Assembly: GCA_965218055.1 (NCBI GenBank)
Contig: CBDCKA010000002.1
Span: 434,001 to 498,000, forward strand
Length of the DNA stretch: 64,000 nucleotides
Direction of reading: 5' to 3'
Origin: CBDBKE01 sp965218055
GTDB taxonomy: Bacteria; Acidobacteriota; Terriglobia; JAJPHL01; JAPKYU01
In this document: positions 8,702 through 17,019 of the stretch, in pieces
How positions within the stretch are numbered: position 1 is the first letter of the stretch
Layout of the letters: every line of letters begins with the position of its first letter
Program-made: the position numbers and the translations under genes
The notes under the pieces: generated by a model
What the model was told of the DNA's origin: nothing
Seen by the model: only the letters and a program-made list of their open reading frames with translations
The model's database searches: none

Positions 8702-10092
8702 CCCCGGTAGAGGAAACGACGAACGGCACTTCTGGCGGCACCTCTGGCGGCGCCTCTGGCTTTCAGGGTCCCGACCGGCCCCTGTGGGAGGACTACTCCA
8801 AGTGCATCCACTGCGGGCTGTGTCTGAATCATTGCCCCACCTACCGCGAGCTGGGGGTGGAAATGGATTCGCCGCGCGGCCGCATCTACCAGATGATCCA
8901 GGTGGACCAAGGCCGCCTGCCGCTGGCTGACAGCTTCGTAAAGCACATTGACCTGTGCCTGGATTGCCGCGCCTGCGAAACCGCCTGCCCCTCTGGGGTG
9001 CAGTACGGAAAATTGGTCGAAGCAGCGCGGGCGCAGATCGAGCAACATTACCGGCGGCCGCTCGTCCAGCGCGCCGTTCGACGTTTTGTCTTCCGGCATC
9101 TGCTGAGCAGCCCCGCCCTGCTGCGGCTGGCCGGCTGGGGCTTGTGGTCCTACCAGGCCTCAGGGCTGCAGCAGATGGTGCGGCGCGCGGGCTTGCTGGA
9201 AGAGCTTGGGTTGTCCAGCATCGAGGCGTTGACGCCGCCAGCCGAGCCGCCCTTCTTTTTCCGCCAGCTCGGCAGGCTGCACCCGACACGGGGACGGCGC
9301 CGCTACCGGGTGGCGCTGTTCGCCGGCTGCATCGCCAACGTCAGCTTTGCCCGGCTGAACGAAGCCACCCTGCGGGTGCTCACCGCGAACGGGTGCGAGG
9401 TGGTCATCCCCCGCGACCAGATCTGCTGCGGCGCCCTGCACGTCCACGCCGGAGTCCGCGACCAGGCCCGGCGGCTGGCCCGGCGCAACATTCGGGCTTT
9501 CCTAGCCGAGCCGTTTGACGCGTTGCTCACCAACGCCGCCGGCTGCGGCTCGACGTTGAAGGAGTACCACGAGGTGCTGGGCGGCGATGAGGAATACGCC
9601 GAGCGGGCCGCGACCTTCGCTGAGAAGACGAAGGACGTGACCGAGTTCCTGGCCGAAGCCGGCCTGGTGCAGCCGCTGGGAGAAGTGGCGGTGCGGGCCA
9701 CCTACCAGGACCCCTGCCACCTGGTGCACGGGCAGCGCGTCCGCTCCGCACCCCGCGAGCTGATCCAGCGCGTGCCCGGCGTGGAGTTCCGCGAACTGCC
9801 CCTGGCGGAGATCTGCTGCGGCAGCGCCGGCATCTACAATATCGCGCACAATGACCTGTCCATGGATCTGCTGGAGAAAAAAATCCAGGCCGTCAACGCC
9901 ACTGGAGCGGAGCTGGTGCTGACGGCGAACCCGGGCTGCCTGCTGCAATTTCGCGCCGGGGTTGCCCGCTGGGGCCGTGGCCAGCGCGTGGGGCACGTGG
10001 TGGAATTGCTGGACCAAGCGGCTCGCGCCGCCACCGAGCGGCAGGACCTCCCGGAGCACGCCCCCGCGGTCGGGGTCGGGAAAACAAGATGA
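8695..10092 (+). CDS. glcF: Glycolate oxidase iron-sulfur subunit GlcF-like
   Basis: 465 residues. The N-terminal ferredoxin domain has two 4Fe-4S motifs: CIHCGLCLNHCP near residue 36 and CLDCRACETACP about 55 residues later. The rest has two cysteine-rich CCG domains, with ICCGALHVHAG and ICCGSAGIYN as the diagnostic motifs. Such subunits carry electrons from the flavoprotein GlcE to quinones or a heterodisulfide-like site. The start ATG at 8695 overlaps the preceding stop by 7 bases, and the stop overlaps the purS start by 4 (ATGA). After the start there is a Gly/Ser/Thr-rich linker (NGTSGGTSGGASG) before the first cluster. Confidence 0.92.
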   Translation: MLTPVEETTNGTSGGTSGGASGFQGPDRPLWEDYSKCIHCGLCLNHCPTYRELGVEMDSPRGRIYQMIQVDQGRLPLADSFVKHIDLCLDCRACETACPSGVQYGKLVEAARAQIEQHYRRPLVQRAVRRFVFRHLLSSPALLRLAGWGLWSYQASGLQQMVRRAGLLEELGLSSIEALTPPAEPPFFFRQLGRLHPTRGRRRYRVALFAGCIANVSFARLNEATLRVLTANGCEVVIPRDQICCGALHVHAGVRDQARRLARRNIRAFLAEPFDALLTNAAGCGSTLKEYHEVLGGDEEYAERAATFAEKTKDVTEFLAEAGLVQPLGEVAVRATYQDPCHLVHGQRVRSAPRELIQRVPGVEFRELPLAEICCGSAGIYNIAHNDLSMDLLEKKIQAVNATGAELVLTANPGCLLQFRAGVARWGRGQRVGHVVELLDQAARAATERQDLPEHAPAVGVGKTR

Positions 10093-10340
10093 AAGCCAGA
10101 GTCTTTGTCACGCTCAAGAGTACGGTGCTCGACCCGCAGGGTCAGACTATCCTTGCGGCCCTTCGTGAACTCGGATTCTCCGAGGTGGCCGAGGTGCGTC
10201 AGGGAAAGTATTTTGAAATTGTGCTCTCCGACGGCCTAAGCCACGACCAGGCTCGCGAGGAAATCGAGCGCATCGCTCGGGACGTGCTGACCAATCCCGT
10301 CATTGAAGAATTTTCCTGCCAGTTACTGAACTCAACGTAG
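10089..10340 (+). CDS. purS: Phosphoribosylformylglycinamidine synthase subunit PurS
   Basis: Small 83-residue subunit bridging PurL and PurQ in the fourth step of purine synthesis (FGAR to FGAM). The sequence MKARVFVTLKSTVLDPQGQ and the tail NPVIEEFSC match the family, and the length is typical. The start ATG overlaps the glcF stop as ATGA, so it is the third gene of a translationally coupled operon. The placement is odd: purQ and purL are not in the window and the upstream genes are glycolate oxidase subunits. Identity is well supported; the operon linkage may only reflect compaction. Confidence 0.92.
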   Translation: MKARVFVTLKSTVLDPQGQTILAALRELGFSEVAEVRQGKYFEIVLSDGLSHDQAREEIERIARDVLTNPVIEEFSCQLLNST

Positions 10341-10448
10341 GCGCGGTCACGGCAACGGCGCCGACGCACCGCCAGGGTGCAATTTCGCTATTCTAGGGAT
10401 TAAATCTTATTATAAGAGGCGGGGGGACGGAAGGTGACCCTTGTCCTG

Positions 10449-10454
10449 TATAAT
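10449..10454 (+). promoter_or_regulatory. Candidate -10 box of glmS promoter
   Basis: A perfect TATAAT lies 92 bases before the glmS ATG. The expected -35 position carries only a GGAAGG-like sequence, so an activator or a weak -35 is likely. The leader contains a GC-rich hairpin-forming stretch around 10464-10490 and GGGGAG before the ATG. The leader is too short for the glmS self-cleaving ribozyme known from Firmicutes. Confidence 0.4.
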
Positions 10455-10546
10455 GAGCGGATGGCCGGGGAGCAAGGGCCCGGCTCCCAAATAACCCTCC
10501 TAGCCGGACGCTTAGGAAGGCTCAGGAAACTGGGGAGTTTGCAGAT

Positions 10547-12397
10547 ATGTGCGGGATTGTGGGGTATGTAGGTAAGAAGCCGGCGTTGCCGGTCATCATC
10601 GAAGGACTGAAGCGGCTGGAGTACCGCGGCTATGACTCGGCAGGCGTGGCTGTTGTCAACCACAACGGCATGCAGATGCGCCGCGCGCAGGGCAAGCTGC
10701 GGAACCTGGAGGAAGCTCTCCGGCTGAATCCAATCCACGGCAGCTACGGTATCGGACATACCCGCTGGGCCACACACGGCCGCCCCAGCGAAGTCAACTC
10801 CCACCCGCATCGCGACTGCACGGGCGACATCGTTGTGGTGCACAACGGCATTATCGAAAACTACCTGGCTCTGAAAAAGCAACTGAGCGCTGAAGGCCAC
10901 GTCTTTGCCAGCGAAACCGACACCGAGATTGCAGCCCACCTGATCGAGAAGTACCTGGACGGGAATCTGGAGAAAGCGGTGTGCCGCGCCGTCCAGGACA
11001 TTCACGGTGTCTTTGCCCTGGGGGTGATTTCCAGTCGCGATCCCGAGAAAATCGTGGCCGCACGCCTGGGACCGCCGGCGGTCGTAGGGTTGGGCAAGGA
11101 TGAGTACTTCGTGGCCTCCGACATCCCCGCCATCCTTCATCACACCCGCGATGTGTTCTTTCTCGCTGACGGCGACCTGGCCGTGATCACCCCGAACGGC
11201 GTGAAGCTAACCGACTTTCAGGGAAACCCGATTCAGCGCGAACTGCACCATATCACCTGGGACCCGATCATGGCCGAGAAGGCCGGCTACCCGCACTTCA
11301 TGCTGAAGGAAATCTTCGAGCAGCCCCGGGCCGTGCGCGATACCGTTCTGGGCCGGGTCAACTCTGACAAGACTCGTGTGGTTCTGGAGGAAATGCAGAT
11401 TACCGAGGAGCAGTTCCGGAACTTCACGGAGATGAAAATTATTGCCTGCGGGACCAGCCTGCACGCTGGCATGACGGGCAAATACATTATCGAGAAGCTG
11501 GCTCGCCTGCCGGTCGAAGTAGATTACGGCAGCGAGTTCCGCTACCGGGCTCCGATCATGGGCCCGCACACGCTGACGGTGCCGATCTCGCAGTCGGGCG
11601 AGACGGCCGACACGCTGGCGGCCCAGCGCGAAGCCAAGGCCAAGGGATCACCCACGCTGGCCATTGCCAATGTGGTCGGCAGCATGGTATCCCGCGAAGC
11701 GGCCGGTACCATCTACACGCATGCCGGACCGGAAATTGGCGTGGCTTCCACCAAGGCCTTCACTTCGCAACTGACGGCCCTCTACTTGCTCGCCGTGCGC
11801 CTGGCGACTCTCCGCGGAACCATCAGCGACGAGCAAGCGCGCTGCTACCTGCAGGAGCTGATGCTGATTCCCGACAAGCTGGAATGCGTGCTGAAGAACG
11901 ACGACCTGTATCAGGAGCTGTCGCGCCGCTTTGACCGCGCCACAGACTTTCTGTTCCTCGGCCGGAGCTTCCATTTCCCGATCGCCCTAGAGGGCGCGCT
12001 GAAGCTGAAGGAAATCTCCTATATCCATGCCGAGGGTTATCCGGCCGGCGAGATGAAGCACGGGCCCAACGCCCTGATTGACGAGAAGCTGCCGGTGGTG
12101 GTGCTGAACACCCGCGAGGACGGCAATCGGGAAAGCGAGCTGCGCTACGAGAAGACGCTTTCCAACATCAAGGAAGTAAAGGCGCGCGATGGCATCGTGA
12201 TTGCCGTTGTGACCGAAGGCGACACGGAGGCCCAGGAGGGCGCGGACCATCTGATTCCGATTCCGCGCTCAGCAGATTTATTCTCCCCGCTACTGGCAAT
12301 CGTGCCGCTGCAATTGCTGGCTTACCACATCGCGGTGCGGCGCGGCTGCGACGTGGACCAGCCCCGCAACTTGGCCAAGTCGGTGACCGTAGAATAG
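10547..12397 (+). CDS. glmS: Glutamine--fructose-6-phosphate aminotransferase (isomerizing)
   Basis: Makes glucosamine-6-phosphate, the entry to UDP-GlcNAc and so to peptidoglycan and LPS. 616 residues, normal for the family. The class II amidotransferase domain begins with the mature N-terminal nucleophile in MCGIVGYVG, with GIGHTRWATHGRP and the HPHRDC region. Two SIS domains follow: IACGTSLHAG, SQSGETADTLAAQREAK, STKAFTSQL and the C-terminal LGRSFHFPIALEGALKLKEISY. It ends with PRNLAKSVTVE, the usual substrate-closing tail. Monocistronic by spacing: 206 bases after purS and convergent with the next gene. Confidence 0.98.
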   Translation: MCGIVGYVGKKPALPVIIEGLKRLEYRGYDSAGVAVVNHNGMQMRRAQGKLRNLEEALRLNPIHGSYGIGHTRWATHGRPSEVNSHPHRDCTGDIVVVHNGIIENYLALKKQLSAEGHVFASETDTEIAAHLIEKYLDGNLEKAVCRAVQDIHGVFALGVISSRDPEKIVAARLGPPAVVGLGKDEYFVASDIPAILHHTRDVFFLADGDLAVITPNGVKLTDFQGNPIQRELHHITWDPIMAEKAGYPHFMLKEIFEQPRAVRDTVLGRVNSDKTRVVLEEMQITEEQFRNFTEMKIIACGTSLHAGMTGKYIIEKLARLPVEVDYGSEFRYRAPIMGPHTLTVPISQSGETADTLAAQREAKAKGSPTLAIANVVGSMVSREAAGTIYTHAGPEIGVASTKAFTSQLTALYLLAVRLATLRGTISDEQARCYLQELMLIPDKLECVLKNDDLYQELSRRFDRATDFLFLGRSFHFPIALEGALKLKEISYIHAEGYPAGEMKHGPNALIDEKLPVVVLNTREDGNRESELRYEKTLSNIKEVKARDGIVIAVVTEGDTEAQEGADHLIPIPRSADLFSPLLAIVPLQLLAYHIAVRRGCDVDQPRNLAKSVTVE

Positions 12398-12412
12398 AAA
12401 GGAACACCCGGC

Positions 12413-12437
12413 GCGCTGGGGTAAAGCGCCCCGGCGC
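12413..12437. terminator. GC-rich hairpin between convergent genes
   Basis: GCGCTGGGG (12413-12421) pairs with CCCCGGCGC (12429-12437) with one U-G wobble across a 7-base loop. It sits between the glmS stop and the stop of the convergent membrane protein gene. No U-run follows, so termination strength is uncertain. Confidence 0.45.
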
Positions 12438-12445
12438 TCCCCGCA

Positions 12446-13378
12446 TCAGAATTCGCAAGCACGGCCCAACCCTCGAAACAGCCCCATTCGCTGCGCGGCT
12501 GCCACCACTAAAACGTACAGGCAAAAATATTCCACGGCAAACGGGGGAAACCCAAAGTAACCAACCACGGGCATTTCGAAGATCTTTACGCTAGGGAAAA
12601 TGGGGAAGACGTAAATCCACTTGGCCGCAGACCAATAGTTCCAGAACTCCCAAAAGATTCCGCACACTGCGCCGGACACCAGCAGGGCGTAAAGCCGCCC
12701 TCGCAGGCCCCGCGCCAGCTCTCGCTCCAGCGAGGTGGCGCGGAGCCGGGCGTTCAGCGGGTCCAGCAGAAAAATGAACCCCAGCCAGACCAGGCCGAAC
12801 AGATACGCAGCAGCAGCGCGCGGCACCACGAGCGGGATCAACAGCATCACCGCGCCGATCCAGGGGAACAGACGGCGGAGGCCGGCGGGAACAGCGAACG
12901 GCGTGTAGCTCTTCTGCCACAACCCGGCGGCGCGCAGCAGAAAGGCCGTCTCCAGCATCGCCGGCCAGATGGTGGAGAAGGCCCAGGCGTAGCCGAAATA
13001 GCGGACCGTTGGGTTGAGGGGCAAATCCGCGTAGATCCAATTCCGAAGCCGCAGGTTGTAGGCCTCAAAGATGAGCCAGAAGGGTGCCGAAACCGCGACC
13101 GCGGCCAGGAACTCGCGTCCCCTTCCATGGAGCAGCGATTCGCCGCGCAACGAATAAACGGCAGCGTCTACGGCCGCAATGTAGCCGGTCCAGGCAATCG
13201 GGGTGAAGAAGGTGGCTACCGGCTCAATCCCACGGAACATCAGCACTTCGCCCAGACCAATCACTGCGAGGCCCAGGTACCCATAGCGCGGGTAGGGACG
13301 CAGGTGCGGGCGGCTCAGATAGAGCCACACCAACCACCCGGCGGTGAGCGCCCACAGCCCGATTCCCACTGCCGTCAT
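12446..13378 (-). CDS. Multi-pass membrane protein of unknown function
   Basis: 310 residues, largely hydrophobic, with roughly seven to eight predicted membrane segments (for example LWALTAGWLVWLYL, IGAVMLLIPLVVP, YLFGLVWLGFIFLL, YFCLYVLVVAAA). Polar and aromatic motifs recur between the helices: WLIFEAYNLRLRNWIYADLP and, near the C-terminus, GIFWEFWNYWSAAKWIY and KIFEMPVVGYFGFPPFAVEY. The two W-x-F/E/N/W-rich motifs look like an internal duplication and could form a lumenal or active face. I do not recognise the family. It is convergent with glmS and divergent from the SUMF1 gene. No function is proposed. Confidence 0.75.
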   Translation of the reverse strand: MTAVGIGLWALTAGWLVWLYLSRPHLRPYPRYGYLGLAVIGLGEVLMFRGIEPVATFFTPIAWTGYIAAVDAAVYSLRGESLLHGRGREFLAAVAVSAPFWLIFEAYNLRLRNWIYADLPLNPTVRYFGYAWAFSTIWPAMLETAFLLRAAGLWQKSYTPFAVPAGLRRLFPWIGAVMLLIPLVVPRAAAAYLFGLVWLGFIFLLDPLNARLRATSLERELARGLRGRLYALLVSGAVCGIFWEFWNYWSAAKWIYVFPIFPSVKIFEMPVVGYFGFPPFAVEYFCLYVLVVAAAQRMGLFRGLGRACEF

Positions 13379-13473
13379 GCACCCGCGACTCTACCACGTC
13401 AGCGATGGGCAGAATGGCTCTGCCAGCATGTGGCCGGCATATGGCACGTGTACGACCGGCGTATGGTCGGGGT

Positions 13474-13495
13474 GTGGCCTATGAGTGGCCTATGA
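13474..13495 (+). repeat. Tandem 11-bp duplication upstream of the SUMF1 gene
   Basis: GTGGCCTATGA occurs twice in a row (13474-13484, 13485-13495), just before the SUMF1-domain coding region. The second copy contains a possible alternative start ATG at 13492. Confidence 0.6.
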
Positions 13496-13512
13496 TAAGC
13501 TACGTCCCGCGC

Positions 13513-14265
13513 ATGAGCGAGGTGGCCCCGGGAGTGGTCGAAGCACCGGCTCTGGCGGCGATTCCCGCTGGCTGGTTCCTCATGGGCAGCCCAGAGGGAC
13601 AGGGTCGGGCCGAGGAGCGGCCCGCGCACCGTGTCTGGGTGGACGGCTTGGAAATGGGCCGCCGCCAAGTCACCAACCGCGAATATGCACGCTTCCTCGA
13701 GGCCACCGGACATCGCCCACCGCCGTTCTGGAACCAGCCCGAGTTCTCCGCGCCCGATCAGCCCGTGGTGGGCCCAAGCTGGTTCGACGCCATGACCTAT
13801 TGCGACTGGCTGAGCCGGGAAACCAGTGAGCCCTACCGCCTGCCCACCGAAGCCGAATGGGAACGGGCGGCTCGGGGCGGCGCCGAAGGGCGCTTCTATC
13901 CCTGGGGCGACGCCCATCCGGCCGAACGGCCGGGCTACTCACGTCGCTGGAAACAGGGGCCGGAGACGGCGGCTACGGCGCCACCCAACGCCTACGGGCT
14001 GTTTGACATATGCGAAAACGTGCACGAATGGTGCTGGGACTGGTACCATCCTGACTTCTACGCCACCTCGCCGGAACGCAACCCGGTGTGTGCCCAGCAG
14101 GCCACTTCCCCATCCCGGCGCGCTTCGCGGGGTGGCTCCTGGCGCCACCATATTAAGATTTCGCGTTGTGCGGCGCGCAGCAGTATTCCGCCGGAGTTTC
14201 ACTACGCCGACTACGGGTTTCGAATCGTCCGCAGTGAGCTTCGTTTCGCAGGAGTAGCACCCTAG
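13513..14265 (+). CDS. SUMF1/EgtB-fold protein lacking the FGE active-site cysteines
   Basis: 250 residues spanning one formylglycine-generating-enzyme (SUMF1) domain: IPAGWFLMGSPEG at the start, RRQVTNREYARFLEATG, PVVGPSWFDAMTYCDWLS, YRLPTEAEWERAARGG, YPWGD and GLFDICENVHEWCWDWY, ending RGGSWRHHIKISRCAARS and DYGFRIV. In true FGE the segment after RGGS carries two copper-binding cysteines (the LC...SYC region); here it is shorter and both are absent, so sulfatase activation is unlikely. It could be a structural or substrate-binding relative. No sulfatase is nearby. Starts at 13492 and 13405 are also open; none has a clear ribosome-binding site. Confidence 0.82.
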   Translation: MSEVAPGVVEAPALAAIPAGWFLMGSPEGQGRAEERPAHRVWVDGLEMGRRQVTNREYARFLEATGHRPPPFWNQPEFSAPDQPVVGPSWFDAMTYCDWLSRETSEPYRLPTEAEWERAARGGAEGRFYPWGDAHPAERPGYSRRWKQGPETAATAPPNAYGLFDICENVHEWCWDWYHPDFYATSPERNPVCAQQATSPSRRASRGGSWRHHIKISRCAARSSIPPEFHYADYGFRIVRSELRFAGVAP

Positions 14266-14318
14266 CGCCGGCCTGGGGGCGATGCCGGCCAGCCGGCTCT
14301 CGAAGCTTCGCGAACCCG

Positions 14319-14903
14319 ATGCCCGAATTTCGCCAGAACCGCTCCACCAAACGGTGGGGCAGCATTGCCACAGAACGCGCGCGCGGAACGGCAGCGACAC
14401 TGGTGACACTGGCCCTGCTGGCTGGCTGCGGCGAGCGCAACCAGCCGCGCAGCCGGCCGCACAGCGGGCCGCCGGACCAACGGGCGAAGCTGCTGACGAT
14501 CCCTGACGAGTACAAGAACCGGAGCAATCCACTGCCGGCCACGGAAGCCAACCTTGAAGAAGGGCACACGCGCTACGGAGAATACTGCGCCGGCTGCCAC
14601 GGCTGCGACGGCAAGGCCGACACCCGGCTCGGCCGCAATCTGTACCCGCGCGCCAGCGACCTGACTTCGCCACACGTCGGACAGCACACCGACGGACAGC
14701 TCTACTGGATGATTTCCCAAGGCATCCGCTACTCCGGCATGCCGGCCGGCCGCAAGCTCCACACGGAGGAACAAATCTGGCAGCTCGTGCTCTACTTGCG
14801 ACAACTGCCCGGGGAGGCTACAATCAGCCCGCCGCACCAGCCGGCCAGTTACGCTCCCGTGCAGCAAACACACAGCGAAATGCGAAGGCAGGTGCTACAA
14901 TAG
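14319..14903 (+). CDS. Class I cytochrome c lipoprotein
   Basis: 194 residues. A signal peptide ends in a lipobox, LLAGC, with the acylated Cys at 37, so the protein should be anchored to a membrane facing the periplasm. A single haem motif CAGCH lies at residues 90-94, and Met141 in SGMPAGRK is the probable distal ligand, followed by EEQIWQLVLYLRQLP, a standard C-terminal helix of small c-type cytochromes. Only 8 bases separate its stop from the ketosynthase gene, so the two may share a transcript. Its electron partner is unknown; the FAD enzyme at 17020 is a speculative candidate. Confidence 0.88.
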   Translation: MPEFRQNRSTKRWGSIATERARGTAATLVTLALLAGCGERNQPRSRPHSGPPDQRAKLLTIPDEYKNRSNPLPATEANLEEGHTRYGEYCAGCHGCDGKADTRLGRNLYPRASDLTSPHVGQHTDGQLYWMISQGIRYSGMPAGRKLHTEEQIWQLVLYLRQLPGEATISPPHQPASYAPVQQTHSEMRRQVLQ

Positions 14904-14911
14904 AGCCTCCA

Positions 14912-16186
14912 ATGAGTTCTACCAATGGCAATCGTTTGCGGCGCGTGGTGGTCACCGGGATCGGCGCCGTCAGCCCCAACGGGGTGGGCCGTGAAGCGTT
15001 CTGGCAAGCGACCCGCGAAGGACGAAGCGGTATTCGCCGCATTTCCCTGTTTAACCCTTCCTCGCTGCCCGTGCAGATTGCCGGGGAAATCCCCGGCTTC
15101 GACCCGGACCGATACGTTACTTCCAAGGAACGCCCGCACGTGTCACGTGCGGTGCCGGTAGCTCTGGCGGCCTCCGAGGAAGCGCTGGCCGACTCCGGCC
15201 TCGACCCGCAGGCAATGGACCTGGAGGCCAAGCGCAACGTAGCGGTGGTGCTGGGCTCGGGCGGCGGCAGCCAGGAGTTCACCGAGGAGCAGTACCGGCT
15301 CTACTACGCCGGCCAGATCAAGAAGGTCAGCGTCTATACGATTCCCTCCTCCACAATCGGCACTCTGTCCAGCGAAGTCTCCATGCGCTTTGGCTTCCGG
15401 GGCTTCAGCCACCTGGTCTCCACCGGTTGCACTTCCTCGACCGACGCGTTGGGCTACGCGTTCCGCAACATCCAAACGGGAGTGATTGATACGGTGCTGG
15501 CCGGAGGCGTGGATGCCCCCATCGCCTACCTGATTGTACGAGGTTTCCACCTGATGCGGATCCTGACCACCAGTTGGAACCACGCTCCTGAGCGCGGCTC
15601 CCGGCCGTTTTCCGCCGACCGCGATGGGTTCGTGCTCGCCGAAGGCGGCTGGATGCTGGTGCTGGAGGAGCGCGAACGAGCCCTTCGCCGCGGCGCGCCG
15701 GTCTATGGCGAAATCATCGGCTACGGCTCTTCCTGCGAAGCTTACCACCGGGTGCGTCTGGAAGAGTGCGGCGAAGAACCGGCACGCGCCATGCAGTTGG
15801 CCTTGGAAGAAGCCGGCCTGCCCCCCGAGCAGATTTCCTACGCGAATCTGCACGGCACCTCCACCGTGTTGAACGACCGCGTGGAAACGCGCGCGCTGAA
15901 GCTTTGCTTCCAGAACCACGCCCCGCGCCTGGTGACCTCCGCCTTGAAATCCGTGATCGGCCACCCGCAGGGAGCCTGCGGCGCCGCCGGAGTGGCGGCG
16001 ACGTTGCTGGCGATGCGAGATGGCCTGGTGCCACCCACCACCAACCTGGATAAGCCAGACCCGGAATGTGACCTGGACTACTCACCCCAGCCCGGGCGCC
16101 GGATGGAAATTCCCTACGCGCTGTGCAACTGCATCGGCTTTGGCAGCAAGAATTCCGCGCTCGTGCTGAAAAACCCCAATGAGTGA
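14912..16186 (+). CDS. Beta-ketoacyl-ACP synthase II-type ketosynthase
   Basis: 424 residues of the thiolase fold, complete. Catalytic triad visible: Cys173 in STGCTSSTD, His314 in NLHGTST and His351 in SVIGHPQGACGAAG, with Lys346 in SALKS. The FabF-like decarboxylative Claisen condensation is therefore expected. The sequence VVVTGIGAVSPNG opens the protein. It is not beside acpP or fabG, which argues that it may be a specialised ketosynthase rather than the housekeeping FabF. The next two genes, a methyltransferase and a geranylgeranyl-reductase-like flavoprotein, give a small lipid or polyketide-type cluster. Confidence 0.9.
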   Translation: MSSTNGNRLRRVVVTGIGAVSPNGVGREAFWQATREGRSGIRRISLFNPSSLPVQIAGEIPGFDPDRYVTSKERPHVSRAVPVALAASEEALADSGLDPQAMDLEAKRNVAVVLGSGGGSQEFTEEQYRLYYAGQIKKVSVYTIPSSTIGTLSSEVSMRFGFRGFSHLVSTGCTSSTDALGYAFRNIQTGVIDTVLAGGVDAPIAYLIVRGFHLMRILTTSWNHAPERGSRPFSADRDGFVLAEGGWMLVLEERERALRRGAPVYGEIIGYGSSCEAYHRVRLEECGEEPARAMQLALEEAGLPPEQISYANLHGTSTVLNDRVETRALKLCFQNHAPRLVTSALKSVIGHPQGACGAAGVAATLLAMRDGLVPPTTNLDKPDPECDLDYSPQPGRRMEIPYALCNCIGFGSKNSALVLKNPNE

Positions 16187-16274
16187 AGCCTCTACTGAGT
16201 GCAGGTAGTGAAGAATGAATAACGAGTTGTATAGCCTTTCCTTCTTCACTCGTCACGTATAACTCTTAATTGCT

Positions 16275-16964
16275 ATGTTCGTGGCTGACCGCCGCATCCA
16301 TGTCGAGGAGCTGCTCGACACCGGAGAGGGCAGTGACAGCGAAGTGGCCCGGAGTCTGGCCGATCTGCGGCGCATCAACCGCTTCCTGGGCGGGCGTTGC
16401 CTACTGCGGAAGTTGCTCGGCGAGCAGGTGATGCGCACGGGCCTGCGGGCCTTTTCTCTGCTGGACGTGGCCGCCGGCTCCGGGGATCTACCTGCGGCGG
16501 TGCGGCGCTGGTACCCGCAGGCGCGTGTCACCGCTCTGGAGTTGCACTTGCGCCACCTGCGCCTGGCCCAGGCGCCCCGTGTCGGGCTGGTGTGCGGCGA
16601 CGCTTTCCGCGCCCCGTTTGCGACGCGCTCGTTCGATTTTGTGGCTGTTTCCCTGTTCCTCCACCATTTGCCTGACCCCGAGGTGCCGCACCTGCTGCGC
16701 GACGTCGCTCGGCTGGCCCGCCATGCCCTGCTGATCAATGACCTGGACCGCCACTGGGTGCCGTTCTACTTCGTGCGCTGGACGGCGCCGCTGTTCGCGC
16801 GCAGTCGGATCACCCGCTTCGACGGGCCGGCCTCCGTGCAGCGCGCTTTCGGGCCGGGCGAGCTGGAACAGGCGGCAGAGGCAGCCGGCTTCCGTCGCTT
16901 CCGCGCGCGCTGGCACGTGCCTTTCCGCAGGTCGTTGGTGGTGGAACTGGAGGAGAATGAGTGA
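16275..16964 (+). CDS. Class I SAM-dependent methyltransferase
   Basis: 229 residues. Motif I SLLDVAAGSGDLPAAVRRW near residue 62, then ALELHLRHLRLAQ for adenosine binding, VCGDAFRAPFATRSFDFVAVSLFLHHLPDPEV (motif II/III) and INDLDRHWVPFYFVRW. The last resembles methyltransferases that act on quinone or polyketide-like lipids. The ATG at 16275 is chosen for motif placement. An 88-base AT-richer spacer separates it from the ketosynthase and 55 bases separate it from the flavoprotein gene. The substrate is not deducible. Confidence 0.85.
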   Translation: MFVADRRIHVEELLDTGEGSDSEVARSLADLRRINRFLGGRCLLRKLLGEQVMRTGLRAFSLLDVAAGSGDLPAAVRRWYPQARVTALELHLRHLRLAQAPRVGLVCGDAFRAPFATRSFDFVAVSLFLHHLPDPEVPHLLRDVARLARHALLINDLDRHWVPFYFVRWTAPLFARSRITRFDGPASVQRAFGPGELEQAAEAAGFRRFRARWHVPFRRSLVVELEENE

Positions 16965-17019
16965 TGAGTTAAGAGCAAAGAGTGCAACGAAGCTTCACTC
17001 CTAACTCTTCGCCGCTGCC

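Noticed and set aside
10455..10546. glmS ribozyme in the glmS leader
   Set aside because: The leader is under 100 bases and shows none of the P1-P2-P3 pseudoknot elements; glmS ribozymes are known from Firmicutes.
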